From Lepas anatifera (lineage: Eukaryota > Arthropoda > Thecostraca > Lepadidae): DNA of 64,000 nt. This document shows, in pieces, positions 25,742 through 36,904 of the stretch (position 1 is its first letter; each line of letters begins with the position of its first letter). The translations under genes and the position numbers were made by a program. Location: NCBI GenBank assembly GCA_034440635.1, contig JAOTON010001526.1:4225001-4289000 (forward strand), written 5' to 3'. Below the pieces are notes generated by a model. The model had not been told where the DNA came from, searched no databases, and was given only the letters and a program-made list of their open reading frames with translations.

Positions 25742-25937
25742 CACGGGCGTCGCCACGGATTGTCGAGTGGGGGGGGCGAAGCCAAAGTGGGGGGGAGGCA
25801 GGACCAGTGGTGAAACCATTGAAACCCCTTCGTCCGCTTTGGCATTTTCAATGGTATTTTCGGCCAAAAGTGGGGGTCGACCCCCACTTTCCAGGAGTGG
25901 GGGCCCGACTCCTAGGCTCCCGGTGGCAACGCCCCTG
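25742..25937. mobile_element. hAT-type MITE 4 with 8-bp target duplication
   Basis: The 196-bp unit has ends CACGGGCGTCGCCAC and GTGGCAACGCCCCTG, an imperfect inverted pair, and exact CTTAAGAG repeats at 25734-25741 and 25938-25945. The ends resemble MITE 1 (CAGGGGCGTAGCC). The 150-175-codon frames crossing it are not genes. Confidence 0.8.
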
Positions 25938-25945
25938 CTTAAGAG

Positions 25946-26367
25946 CCCCAGATCCCATCCTGGGAGTGTCGCTACTCGCATGCTGGGACACAGAGGGCGG
26001 GGCGGGAAGAGGAAACACTTTTCAAAGGGCGCCTGGCACGGTTCAGATGGCCTACGAGAGAAAACGTGGGAATGCAAACACATGGCTGGGGTGCAAAACT
26101 GCATTTTCTTAACCTATGTACGACTGTCGTTGCGTTCTTGCAACAAAAACATGCCTTGGTATACTTGGTGTTCATGGAGCAGGAGTAACTTCCGGATAAA
26201 AAATCTAGCACGAGCCAACGTGCGCACTATTGTTGCGCACGAAACATGAGGCCGATAAGATCAACATATTTCCAGAATCGATCGTCAGTTATTGTTGGAA
26301 GCTGGAAGAAGGGAGTGGTAATTTCTCTTTTACGGCCAATATCTACGGTAGGTAGTAAATGGGTTAA
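25946..26367. other. No gene seen
   Basis: Unique-looking flank between MITE 4 and the LTR element. Nothing supported. Confidence 0.3.
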
Positions 26368-26372
26368 GTGTA

Positions 26373-26599
26373 TATAGTGAAATTGTTGCAGGCGGTGGCC
26401 TGCACTGCCCGTCGCGAGATGAATAATGAAAATCACGTGGATTTTAGAAAGGAAGAGAAGAAGGTGTGTGTTGTGCAGGGGACGGGGGAAAGGTGGCGAT
26501 TGATTTTTTGTTGTATTTTTTACGGACTGTTAAGTGGTAATGAATAATTGAATAAAGGAGGTTTTAATTTTCCTTTTATCCGAACGATATCTAACAACA
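26373..26599 (+). repeat. 5' LTR
   Basis: 227 bp, starting TATAGTGAAATTG and ending ATATCTAACAACA. It lacks the usual TG...CA start. GAATAAAGGAGG near the 3' side contains an AATAAA polyadenylation signal. Differences from the 3' LTR: GTGGCC/GTGACC, GGCGA/GGTGA and one T in a homopolymer. Confidence 0.93.
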
Positions 26600-26612
26600 A
26601 GCTATTCCGGCC

Positions 26613-27329
26613 ATGGTGGAGCAAAACGAAACGAACGGATCGACCGAGAAAAACGCAACCACTTCGATGTCTTCAATGGGAACATTCGACGTGAGACTTG
26701 TTCCGGAGTTCGATGGCAGGGAAGACGTTGTGGAATGGTCCACACGGGCTATGCTGCTCTGGGAGTTACGGGGAGCGGACTTGATGGCCGTTCTTCCACT
26801 GCGTCTGACTGGAGGGGCGTTCTCTGTCTGGTCGCAGCTACCAGCAGAAAGTCGCTGCTCCCTCCTGGCGGTGCGAGACGCCTTATATGCTGCGTTCGCC
26901 CTTGATCCTTTTGGTGCATACGAAGCCTTTAGCAATCGTCGGTTGCAGGCCGGGGAGTCGCCAGACGTTTTTCTGGCCGATCTTCGTCGACTGGCGACTC
27001 TATTTGGGGGTGTGCCCGACCGAACACTCCTGTGTGCGTTCGTGGTAGGCCTCCCGGAAGGAGTTCGTCAGACAGTGCGGGCCAGCACTAGGGCCGACAA
27101 CCTAGACCTGCCGAGTGTTGTGTCACGCTCACGTGCTATCTTAAGTGATCAGTGAGTAACAACTGTGGCGGGAGCGCAACGGGAGCGTCCGTGGCGAGGA
27201 GTAAACCGAGCAAGACGCTGTTGGACATGTGGTCAGGTTGGGCATATATCACCGTTCTGTCCCAAAAGAAACTTGGGAAACGGATTGGGAGATGCCGAGT
27301 CAGCGCCGGCGCCATCTCCACAGCAGTAA
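26613..27329 (+). CDS. gag: gag (capsid/nucleocapsid) with one in-frame stop
   Basis: Gag forms the retrotransposon particle and binds its RNA. The frame starts 13 nt after the LTR (ATGGTGGAGC) and reads a capsid-like region, FDGREDVVEW then LPLRLTGGAFSVWSQL (about residues 30-75), through to SRSRAILSDQ. A TGA at 27153-27155 closes the first 180 codons. The same frame then stays open to TAA at 27327-27329 and contains a CCHC zinc knuckle at 27219-27260 (C-W-T-C-G-Q-V-G-H-I-S-P-F-C). The knuckle in phase after the TGA shows gag originally ran to 27329. The TGA is either a mutation or a readthrough stop; I favour mutation, given the other breaks. Confidence 0.8.
27275..27319 (+). promoter_or_regulatory. 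Predicted -1 ribosomal frameshift signal (gag to pol)
   Basis: GGGAAAC at 27275-27281 is a canonical slippery heptamer in the correct phase (G GGA AAC in the gag frame). After a 6-nt spacer, GGAGATG (27288-27294) pairs perfectly with CATCTCC (27313-27319), and GCCG/CGGC can stack inside. Slipping back one base joins the zinc-knuckle frame to the protease frame, which is open at this point. Confidence 0.75.
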
Positions 27330-30228
27330 ATAAAGGTGCCCTTCCCATCGTATACATCCCCATCAACGGGAAGAAATCTTCCGTTCTGGTTGATACTGGA
27401 TGCACCGACAACATTGTGGCTGCGGAGCGTTGTATCCTGTGGAAAAGGCAGCGAGTGGACATTTTTACGATGAGTGGCGACCGTGTCCCTTGCTGTGGAA
27501 TTGGTAAGGTTTGTTTAGAGGCTTTGCCTGGGCAAAAAACATGGGTCGAAGCACTTATCATGAATGGCCGGCCAATGGGGCATGATATGATTCTAGGAAT
27601 GAATGGGATATCATCCCTTGGCGGTGTTAAGGTGCGGACACCAAATGAAGTACGGTTTTGTGGAGCCGGGGTGAAAGCTCCTCTTGATGTGGATGCTCCG
27701 GACTTCATCGCTCGCTTCAATCCTGTCGAGTGTTCATGGCTGGTTTCCTGGAAATGGAGGAACGGTCGGCCACCGGAATTTTTAAAAAAACAGAGTGTCA
27801 GAATATGATGTCCCGGCAGCATCACAGCATGAATTTGAAACTGAACTCAAATCATGGATATCGGATGGCTGGCTTGTGCCGTATGAAGAGGAAATATATG
27901 GACCTCCACGGGGATTAATACCTGTTATGGCAGTTGCGCAGCAAAACAAATCGAAAGTGCGGCCGGTGCTAGATTACCGGGAGTTAAATCAACACCTTGT
28001 CGCACACACAGCTGACGCAGATGTCTGCGCTGATCAACTTAGAAAATGGCGTCGTCACGGTCATAATATAGCGGTGGTGGACCTTAAAAAAACATATTTA
28101 CAGCTCCGTGCCGACAAGCAGCTTTGGCCTTTTCAAACCGTCATATTCAAAGGGAAGCGCTATGCACTCACTCGCGTCGGTTTTGGATTAAGCGTGGCCC
28201 CCTCATTATGAAGAGCGTTGTATGTGCGGTACTCTCCCATAACCCGTCAATAGAACGGGCTGTCCAGCCCTACGTCGACGATCTATGTGTAAACGAAGAT
28301 ATTGCGAGTGCCGAGGACGTCGTTACACATTTTGCGATGTTCGGCCTTGAGTGCAAGGCGCCAGAGCGTGCAGCAAACGGGACACGTATGCTGGGTCTTC
28401 ACGTGCATGCGGTCAAGGGAGAGCTCCAGTGGAGGCGTGATAATCCCATTGCGCCTCCTCCCGCTTCAATAACGCGTCGATCTTTGTTTTCATGGTGTGG
28501 TCGCCTGGTAGCTCACCTACCCGTGTGTGGTTGGTTACGTCCAGCCACAGCATGGATGAAGCGCCGCGTCAATGCTCTCACCTATGGATGGGACGATGAA
28601 ACAGAAGATGCAACTTTGCAGGAGCAAGTAAACTGTGTGGTCAAAAGATTAGCAAGCGAGGACCCTGCTCGAGGCCGTTGGAATGTAAGCGGGCATCAGG
28701 CAGTAGTGTGAACTGATGCTAGTTCTATAGCTACTGGAGTCGTTGTAGAATCGGTGGACGGCGATACCATTGAAGACGCGTGTTGGCTACGAAAAGATGA
28801 ATCCAGTCACATAAACATGGCAGAACTGGACGCAGCTGTGCGAGGTGTCAATCTAGCGACTTCCTGGGGCATGGAAAGGATTGAACTCAAAACAAATTCT
28901 GCCACAGTCTATCGATGGATTAAGGATGCGCTTAGCGGCCGTGCTCGCCTCCGTACAAAAGCACAAGGTGAAATACTTTTCGGCGTCGTGTCGACATGAT
29001 ACGTAAGATCCAGGATGAGATGAAAATTTTTATTGCTGTGTCTTTGGTCAGCTCGGCACAGAACCGCGCAGACAAATTGACACGTGTACCTTCTGAATGG
29101 GTGCGAAACGACCCATTTAACGAACGGTCGAACACTGGCATTGTGGCAGCAGCTGTTCGGAATACAGATGCAGAATGCTCTACAGAGGTTATAGCTTCGA
29201 TCGCTGATGTTCATCACAAGGCGGGTCATCCGGGTGTTCGAAGAACGCTTTACTTTGCACGTCGTGACATCTCTCCATCGATCACACGATCCATGGTGCG
29301 CGGCGTGGTGAAACGATGCGACGTGTGTCGGGCTGTTGATCCAGCACCTGTTACTTGGTGGCCCGGGACATTGGAAGTACCAGATACATGGTGGAGATTA
29401 GCCATTGATATCACCCAATTTCATTCACAAGCTTTCTTAACTGTGGTGGATTGTGGGCCATCAAGATTCAGCTTATGGAGACCGTTGCGGAAGTGCGAGT
29501 CAGCCAACGTGGTAGCTCAACTTAGACAAATTTTCTGCGAGCGTGGCGCACCAGTACAAATATTGGCTGACAATGACACGGCCTTCCGAAGCAAGGAGTT
29601 TTCTGCCTTTGTTAGTAACTGGAATGTTCAGATGCGTTTTCGTACAGTACACAGGCCGAGTGGGAACTCGATAGTCGAGCGTAATCACCGAACAGTTAAA
29701 GTGATCGCTACTCGGAAGCAGTGTGACATCGCAGAAGCCGTGCACATTTACAACGCCAATCCCCTTGACAGTGTCACAGCAGCTAAATCGCCAGCTGGTC
29801 ACATTTACCGCTACTCCGTACGAGACTGCATGCGACCACTTGAGGATGCTCCTGTTAGCACAGACCTTACATGTACCTCAGGACTACCTCTTGAGGCAAA
29901 TTTTAATGTAGGCGATTCTGTCTGGATGAGAAAGCCTGGGACGCGTTGTACGGAATGGTCACACCGGGGTGTTGTGACAAAGGTGGTTTCGCGCCAAGTC
30001 GTCGAGGTGGGTGGAGTGCCCTGGCACATCCGGGACCTGCGACATCGCAGCAGGAGTCCAAATGCGATGCTGGATGAACATGCCCACCTAGAGAGATCTA
30101 ACCAAGCTAGCGATTCATACCCAGTGTATGTTAGTGCACCGGTGCCCTGGGAGTCTGTACCAACAGGTGCACCGTCTGACAGTGAACCCAGCAGCGCAAT
30201 TCCTACTACCACCAGCCATGAACTTTAG
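27281..30228 (+). pseudogene. pol: pol: protease, reverse transcriptase, RNase H, integrase (broken)
   Basis: Domains in order: aspartic protease with V-L-V-D-T-G (DTG at 27392-27400); reverse transcriptase with V-V-D-L-K-K near 28080 and Y-V-D-D at 28271-28282; RNase H starting T-D-A-S at 28712; integrase. In the 28996-30228 frame (410 codons) the integrase has H74-x3-H78 and C108-x2-C111 for zinc, then catalytic D138, D192 and E228 with exactly 35 residues between the last two, and a GPF-like module (NVGDSVWMRKPG...WSHRGVV) near residue 300. Breaks: one extra base near the A7 run 27784-27790, one missing base near the C5 run 28198-28202, TGA at 28709-28711, and one missing base near the T4 run 28977-28980. 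Three frame changes at or beside short homopolymers leave open whether they are real decay or assembly error. Confidence 0.88.
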
Positions 30229-30380
30229 AACGTCCAAAGTCCAAGGTCAGACATGTCGGACCCGGAAAATGACATCGAAGATGTGGGAGCGATTCTTCAC
30301 AACACAAGTGCGGAGGCCCGCTCAGAAGAAGCGCAAGGGTCAGGCGGCCACCGGATCGGTACGGTCATGATCCTGGGGAT

Positions 30381-30390
30381 CAGGGGAGAG
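30381..30390 (+). promoter_or_regulatory. Polypurine tract
   Basis: CAGGGGAGAG lies immediately before the 3' LTR, where the plus-strand DNA primer forms in LTR elements. Confidence 0.7.
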
Positions 30391-30616
30391 TATAGTGAAA
30401 TTGTTGCAGGCGGTGACCTGCACTGCCCGTCGCGAGATGAATAATGAAAATCACGTGGATTTTAGAAAGGAAGAGAAGAAGGTGTGTGTTGTGCAGGGGA
30501 CGGGGGAAAGGTGGTGATTGATTTTTTGTTGTATTTTTACGGACTGTTAAGTGGTAATGAATAATTGAATAAAGGAGGTTTTAATTTTCCTTTTATCCGA
30601 ACGATATCTAACAACA
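30391..30616 (+). repeat. 3' LTR
   Basis: 226 bp, matching the 5' LTR except two substitutions and a one-base T-run difference. It is followed by the GTGTA target duplication. Confidence 0.93.
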
Positions 30617-30814
30617 GTGTACAAAGTGACGCTTCCGACAAACTCCTCATACCGACAATAAGCTTTAAATTCCGACACGTTTTAAACGAATGGCACATAA
30701 TTTTTAAGGTTAAGCTATTAGGAGGTCATTCTGAGCATGAAAACTTTTCCATAAGTGGAAATAACGACTTCGAATAAGCTTGATTGACGCTGATTTTCAG
30801 ATTGGGATAAAAAA

Positions 30815-32165
30815 TGGGAGGAAGGCCAGGCCGCCACCGCCCAGTAGGGCACCTCCGACCCCGAGTCAGAAGCCTCTTAAGTAGGTAAGTCCAGCAAGCC
30901 CGCTACAAGAGCGGCTGTCCCCGTGGCTAAAAATGAGTATGACCTGGGTGTTGCCTTCCCGTCGATGCAAATGTTCCGCCCCGCCAACAAGCTGCCTACT
31001 CTGTCTAGCACGGTTGGGATGCTACGATACTACAGCAACCAGTGGCAAACCAGGAATGGAGTCCGGTCAGATCAGGCTTGTAGGGAGGTGGCAAACATTT
31101 TAACCGCAAAGTGGTACCATGACACGCTTCCCTCCGTCAGCTTCGAGACCCTGGTACACTGGCTGGTGAAGCTGTACCAGGAGGTCATCCTCGGTAGTCG
31201 AGATATGAGAAGGGCGGACGGAAAAACAGGAAGAGCGTGGAGCGATACAAGGAGCTTGTTTCGGAGAAGGATAAGCTCTACGACATCATCGAGGAGGACA
31301 AACAAAGAGGAAGGGGAAGCAGCAGGAGTGGGGGTGAGCATGGGCAAGATGAAAAAAATATACTTGGTGGACAGGAGGAATTACAGGAAGATGGAGTGCG
31401 GTGGCTCAGTGAATCCAGTCTGGTACCCAACGGTCATCAAGAAGAGACGGCAGAAGGAGGTGGAGGAGAGAAACGGGGAGGACATGTCTAGGCAGTTTCA
31501 ATTCAGGCTGCTCTCTGAGAGAGAAAAACTTTTGGATGAAGAGGGGGATATGAAGTCCAGTGAGAGTGGTAGGAGTGGCGATGTGACGATGAAGATGATG
31601 TCATTTCTGAAGATGTTGAAAAAGAAAGGATCGTAGAAGTTACCGATGATAGCAACCAGTTAGGCCAAGACGGGGCTTACAGAGAATGTTGATGACCAGG
31701 ATGGCCCCATGCCCCCACATACAGGCATGTGAGGCTCAGTGAAAGAAAGATAAGGGGTAAGGGTCTACACAACTCTATCGAATCTCTGTGGTGAGGGGCT
31801 CTTGCGTACTGAATCGGTCAAAGCTGTCGTAGAGGTGGCCAACTCTTGAATTGGCAGGACCTGGAACGTCCCAGAAGAGAATGCTCAAAGCTTTGACATG
31901 GACACGATGCCCCACGTGAAAAACAAGGAGATGTTGAACATGCTGGAGGCCCAGTCCTTGGACCTACTGGTGGACAGGATGGCGCAGGGCAAAGTGGAAG
32001 GGAGAACCATCACCCACTACACCGTCTCAAGTACCAAGAAGCAGGCATGTCTCATGGTGCTGCCCGGCGAGCGTATAGAACGGCAAGTGCTGGAATACAG
32101 AATATTCCAGGAGTCCCTTGAGAAATTGATACTGAGAAGAAAAAGAGGTGTGATCTCTGCCTGAT
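30815..32165 (+). pseudogene. N-terminal half of a decayed, uncharacterised repetitive gene
   Basis: The main frame 30923-31636 (237 codons) reads YDLGVAFPSMQMFRP, LPTLSSTVGMLRYYSNQW and KWYHDTLPSVSFETLVHWL, then Lys/Arg/Glu-rich sequence ending in RKMECGGSVNPVWYPTVI. An overlapping frame (31237-31300) carries the expected continuation ERYKELVSEKDKLYDII, so the main frame is left and regained by two compensating shifts. A second frame (31898-32164) has DMDTMPHVKNKEMLNMLEAQ. A possible first exon is ATGGGAGGAAGGCC at 30815 in another frame. From memory the pattern matches a family of large uncharacterised predicted proteins found in many copies in arthropods. Function is unknown. It begins 200 bp after the LTR element. 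Confidence 0.55.
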
Positions 32166-33499
32166 GCACAATGTAAACTTATAGGATTTCATTAAATCTA
32201 GAAACATGATCATTTACTTCAGCGTTTATTGGCTAGCTGACTTCTCTACCAAACTGGCCAGTTGCATGCTAAGCTCAGTTTGCCACAAAACTTTGGTCCA
32301 AGGTGCCAGGGTTTTAAAATTAAGTTAGCGAGCTCAAACTTTCACAATGTTTATGTATATATACAAAGATCATTTTACCAGGTTTGTGGGAAATTCTAAA
32401 AAATATGCGATTATCACCCCACCCTAGCAGGGTTTGGGTATTAGGGCTCAGTGAGAACCTTGCGGAAATAAGAAAATTTGTATTTTCGTCTCAGGACACA
32501 TATTTTCCTATGTGAAATTCAATTTTAAGACGGTTTTAAGACGGTTTTTTATTCTCAATGATATGCAAACATTCCTAATTATCTCCTCAGATTCGCATAA
32601 TCAGCAGCATAAGAGCTCGAAAGCAATCGACATGCCGCGTTAAGCAAGCAATTAAAGGCCTTGACTTCTTTAGAATTTAATTTTATAGCAGACAAAGTCA
32701 AACGCCTTACTTGAATATCAAACGTCATTAAATTATCGGTTTCTGAACACCAACAACCTGAGGAGGGTTCAAAGTGTACCATTCAGAAATGCCACTGTTC
32801 TGTTTGCTCAGTCAGCAAAATCGACGAACTGCTTCCTAAAAATGAGAGGGATCAGCTTCCATTCATATTACTGGACAAAAATATATCAAAGGCTCAAAGC
32901 AGACCCATATTCAGACATTGGAACCTGAGTGCCCGTCAGCGAAAAAGAAGAAAGGTAGGATTTGGCAATGTTTGAAACCAGGCTGATTTTCTAATCTCAC
33001 CTTTCCACGTTTTCAGTGACGTTCGTCTGGTACCTACGGATTATGATTTATCACTTTTGACATTTTCCAGAGTTTTGGGCGTAAGCTGGTTATTCATAGC
33101 ATTCTGAACCATGATGCCTACAACCTGAGTACCTGACTATAATAAGATGCCTAGAATATGATGCCTAGAATCGAGTACCTGCCTGAGTAGATGCCTAGAA
33201 TGAAATACCTGCTTACACACCAGTCTTGCCCAGAGACCATGTCAATCCCATCATTTGCTTCACATTTACAACTGTTCTATGACCTTTAAATGTCTTTCTG
33301 GTCTATAATTGTCAGTTTAAAGGTTTTTGCCACTTTTTGCCAGTTTTTGCCACTTTTCCTGGTAAATACCGGTATTTACCAGTTTATGCCACTGGCTGGC
33401 ATAAACCTAGTTTTTACCGGTATTTTGCCAACTCTGCACCGCAGTAAAGATCCCGTCATTCATGTTGGTTTTGGAGCCGCCCCGGCCCGTTGCTGGCGA
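32166..33499. other. No gene seen; tandem TTTTTGCCA and a 24-bp palindrome
   Basis: It separates the two pseudogene halves. 33315-33360 repeats TTTTTGCCA, followed by a perfect palindrome at 33359-33382 centred on ACCGGT. The 67-codon minus frame at 32579-32782 has no motif. Confidence 0.4.
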
Positions 33500-35010
33500 A
33501 GTGGCGAATTGTATTACCTAGAGATCACCGCAGTCGACCCTCGACCACACCACCGAAGTCGTCGTCGCTCCCGCTCATGGTGCACCACCATCCATACCTC
33601 GCTGGAGCATTCAGACATGGAATGTTGCCAGGATGTGCTTCTTGGTGGTGAACTCTGGCATCTCCTCCCTGTGGTGCAGCCTTGTGCTGATGAAGCAGTC
33701 CCTGGCTTGGCGTCTACACATAGCAGCCACCGCCTCTTGCAACAACTTCACCAACCTTTAACTTTGGAGGAACATAGGCACATCCAGGAAGCTCTTTATC
33801 AGTCGTGGAGATGAAACAGATGAAGCTGGGCTCCTGCACCTCCCGGGGCTTCCAGCTGGTATGGTTGATCAAGGCGGTGGCCCAAAAGGTTCAATTTGGA
33901 AGTTATCGTCCGTCTCAGGCTGTTGTTCCCATACTCAGCTCTTCTCCGCAGCTCCAGAATCTGGCTGATGGCAAACTGTCTGCCCTCGGAGTCAGAACTG
34001 GCTAGCAGGGAGACCAAGAGGCACTCAGGGTGGGAGCACCATGACCCCGTCTTTACGTAGAAGGTGCTGGTGTCCTTCAAATTCTTTGGCTGAGTTTTTA
34101 GAAGCCTGAGGATGATCAGGAATGATAGAGTGCATCTAAAATGTAGTGCTTGACCTTCAATTTAAAGTTTAACCTAAATTAGTACTGGAGGCAGAACCTC
34201 AACAGGATCTCCAGCGTCCTGAGGAGCTGGCCAGTTAGACCGTGCTGCCCAGTCCACACGAAGACCAGCCTCTGCCCAGTGGCCAGCCACTTGGCATGGC
34301 ATAGTGAGCCGCAGTGTATCTCATGCATAGCAGGAGGGAGACCGCCATTTATTACAGCCTGGACCAGCCTGTAAGAAGTATTTGTCTGTGCTCATGGTAT
34401 CCACTACCCTATCCGGTACGCAGATGAGGTCCTCACCTCCAGACAGTCCCCTAAACTTGGGATTGTAGGCCATGCTATTGAGGAAGCCCATGGCTGAGAG
34501 GAAGGAGGACACCGGGCCTGGGAAGCCCACGCTCTGAGAGGAAGGAGGACACCGGGCCTGGGAAGCCCATGGCTGAGCTAGTATGGTCAACAATGGCAGC
34601 TATTAAGTGCCTTAGAGGTAGCTCATTCGTTTTTATACAGCATATGGCCCAGAAGAGCCTCCTCTCTAAAAAAATCCAGAAAAGCCTGACTGCCTCCCCT
34701 CCATCCAGTGTTCATGTTGGTGGAGTCATCAATGAGGATCTGAAGGGACTCGGTGGACTCGTGCTGCTCCAGGATGTCGTGCAGGGCCTGGGCAGACTTC
34801 AAAGCGGGCTTTTCACGATGGACTTAAGTCTCAGACACAAAGTGCGTCAAATATCTACCTCTTGGCTCATCTCACAATGCATAATGTTCCTTAGTAATCA
34901 TCCCCATCTTCAGCTTACCAAAGACATCCGGCTTTATAGCTCTGGTGTGCTCCTCTCGTCTCCTGTCATCACGGGACTTGTCACGGAGATGCTGACCCCA
35001 CCACCCGAGC
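33500..35010 (-). pseudogene. C-terminal half of the same uncharacterised gene family, opposite strand
   Basis: On minus, from high to low coordinates in shifting frames, I read: LHDILEQHESTESLQILIDD and NTGWRGG (about 34,780-34,690); GFPGPVSSFLSAMGFLNSM and GGEDLICVPDRVVDTMSTDK (34,560-34,380); GSLCHAKWLATGQRL and WTGQHGLTGQLLRTLEILL (34,310-34,190); PECLLVSLLASSDSEGRQF (34,040-33,970); then LVKLLQEAVAAMCRRQARDC and RLHHREEMPEFTTKK (33,750-33,640). Several frame changes and a 50-bp tandem duplication (34,470-34,570) show it is dead. The order fits the remembered C-terminal part of the family whose N-terminal half lies at 30815-32165. Confidence 0.5.
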
Positions 35011-35248
35011 AACTCCAACAATGAAGGGCTTAATTAAGATGCCAAAGTTTAACGTCCCTCAAAGCACAGGGACGGCGGCCCCGCTCAGGTCACTCTATCA
35101 CCAGTCAGTTTCCAGCCGACATACGTCAAGTAAATATTTAGCGCCGGAGCGTCTCAGGGGAACCGATCCAAAGCCTGCACATGCACTGCCACTGCATGTT
35201 CCTGAGCAGCGGGCTCCAACGCTCTACCAACTGAGCTTCCAAGGCGGC
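34957..35248 (-). mobile_element. tRNA-derived SINE (family S1), copy 2
   Basis: It has the same body and head as copy 1. The minus-strand head reads AAGCTCAGTTGGTAGAGCG with the A box kept. Its tail overlaps the end of the pseudogene. Confidence 0.75.
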
Positions 35249-36746
35249 AATATTATCCCATGCCAACTATCATAGCTATTATCCCTGTCATTTTCCTTTG
35301 ACCCTGTCGTGACGCTCTTTCTCACCCTGAATGACTTGCTGGGATTGCATGCTAGGTGGACCGTATCAGGGGAAAGGTAACCAATATGACAGTTGTTTTG
35401 GGGTACATTTTTCGGAATCAATAACCACAAAATTCCAATTTCTCGCCATAATGACCAGGCAATCGAGAAAATTACATTCTTCATGCTCAGTTTTGCAAAG
35501 GAAGAAGTGTCCAGATTAGAAAATGCAAAAGGGTAAACCGACAATAAAATTCATTTTACATCAGAAAACATGTTTCCTGGACAAAAATATTACAATTCAT
35601 TTTCTCACTGAGCCCTATTGGGTATACCGCCACTTTTCTCAGATCGCTGCATAGCGGGGGGTCCTCAAAGTTTTCCTACTAAACGGCTGGCATTTTCCAC
35701 TAGTCCATAGGGAACAAATGGTAGAAGCTTGCAATCTAAAGGCTCGGGGGGGGATTTTATACCATGCTCAGGTTCTTAAAAACCAATTCAAATGAGAGCC
35801 AAAACATTCTTATTTTCATTTTTAGGGTCAAAACCACCATCTGTGATATTAACCAGTGAGCCAGACGGCGAAAACAGGACCCATGTTTTGGTTCTATTTT
35901 CAGGCGTAGTTTTGAATCCTAGGGTCGGCCACATTTTTCAAAGACTCAGTGTGTGCAAAACATAATGCAATCGCTTGGAGTTCATGTAATTATCCATCCT
36001 TCATGCTTTTAGCTCTCAGGGAAGCTTTTCCCTAATGCAGAGGCGGATCCAGGAGTAAATACTGCCATATTCCAGTGGGGGATCCGAGGGGATGGGTGGC
36101 GATGGGGGAGACCGCGCACCCTTAGCCTGGTCTTGAGCACGGTAAAAGGCCCTAGACAGGGGGCTCCTTTTATGCTCAATATATTATTCAATTATTCTTA
36201 GCTCAACAATTTTAGCGTCATTTTCTAGGAAAAAAACAAAGATTTCTGATCTGCGCCTACAGAGTGTCTATTACCCTTTGGGGGCCAGCCAAACACCTCG
36301 AACCTTGGTGAAGTTTTTAATGTTAAAGATGGGCGAAGGGATTCTTTTGCACCGTTATGACGTCATAGCATGGCGGCTCGTGACTAGGGACAGAATGCCC
36401 ATCACCGAGCCTCCGCTCACCATGGGCCTCAGTCGAGAGTATCGAGCCATCGAGAGGATTCGGATCGTCCCGCGGGTAGTTGGAACCTATCATAGACAAT
36501 AGAGATGATGGTAAAGGCAGTGACAGAGGCGGCCTCGGCAGTACTCGGTGAGAGCCAGCGTCGCGGGTATGGCTGCAGCCGCCTCAGACATCGCCAGCAG
36601 CTGCCAGCCGTACAAAGGAAGAGGTCCTTCACTAGGGGCGTGTAGGCCAAGTAACGCGTAAATGGATCCACAAATATGAAGAGAATTTTACATGCCTCAT
36701 ACGCATTAGTCATGCATTAGGATGCATGGAATACGATGTGGGTTCT
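35249..36746. other. No gene seen; single hAT-like terminus near 36039
   Basis: CAGAGGCGGATCCAGG at 36039 resembles the MITE 3 left end, but no right end or 8-bp repeat was found. Open frames (up to 106 codons) have no motif. Confidence 0.35.
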
Positions 36747-36904
36747 GGGTGGCGTGGTCGGTCAGCGCGCGCACTCGGCCTATGATATTCTGTGTGTACC
36801 GGTTGTCGCGGGTTCAGGCCCAGCCAGAGGCAGTATTTGGTGCCCTGCCCTAGCTCACTGCCCTTCCTTCTCCGACGTCATATGACCCTGCTGTTGATGC
36901 GTCC
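36747..36904 (+). mobile_element. tRNA-derived SINE of a second family (S2)
   Basis: GTGGTCGGTCAGCGCGC is a plausible A box and GCGGGTTCAGGCCC a plausible B box, spaced as in tRNA. The body ends TGATGCGTCCTTAAAA. Cloverleaf pairing is poor, so it is not called a tRNA gene. Confidence 0.55.

Larger units (their letters stand above)
26368..30621 (+). mobile_element. Complete Ty3/Gypsy-like LTR retrotransposon with 5-bp target duplication
   Basis: Two nearly identical LTRs (26373-26599 and 30391-30616) enclose gag, protease, reverse transcriptase, RNase H and integrase in Ty3/Gypsy order. Exact direct repeats GTGTA flank the element at 26368-26372 and 30617-30621. By my alignment the LTRs differ by two substitutions and one base in a T run, so insertion was recent. 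Even so, pol is interrupted by a stop and three frame changes, and gag by one stop. No envelope frame is present. The clade within Gypsy is not resolved. Confidence 0.93.

Noticed and set aside
30128..30444. Envelope or extra gene at the end of the LTR element
   Set aside because: Two short overlapping frames without signal peptide or membrane segment; more likely the shifted end of pol plus non-coding DNA.
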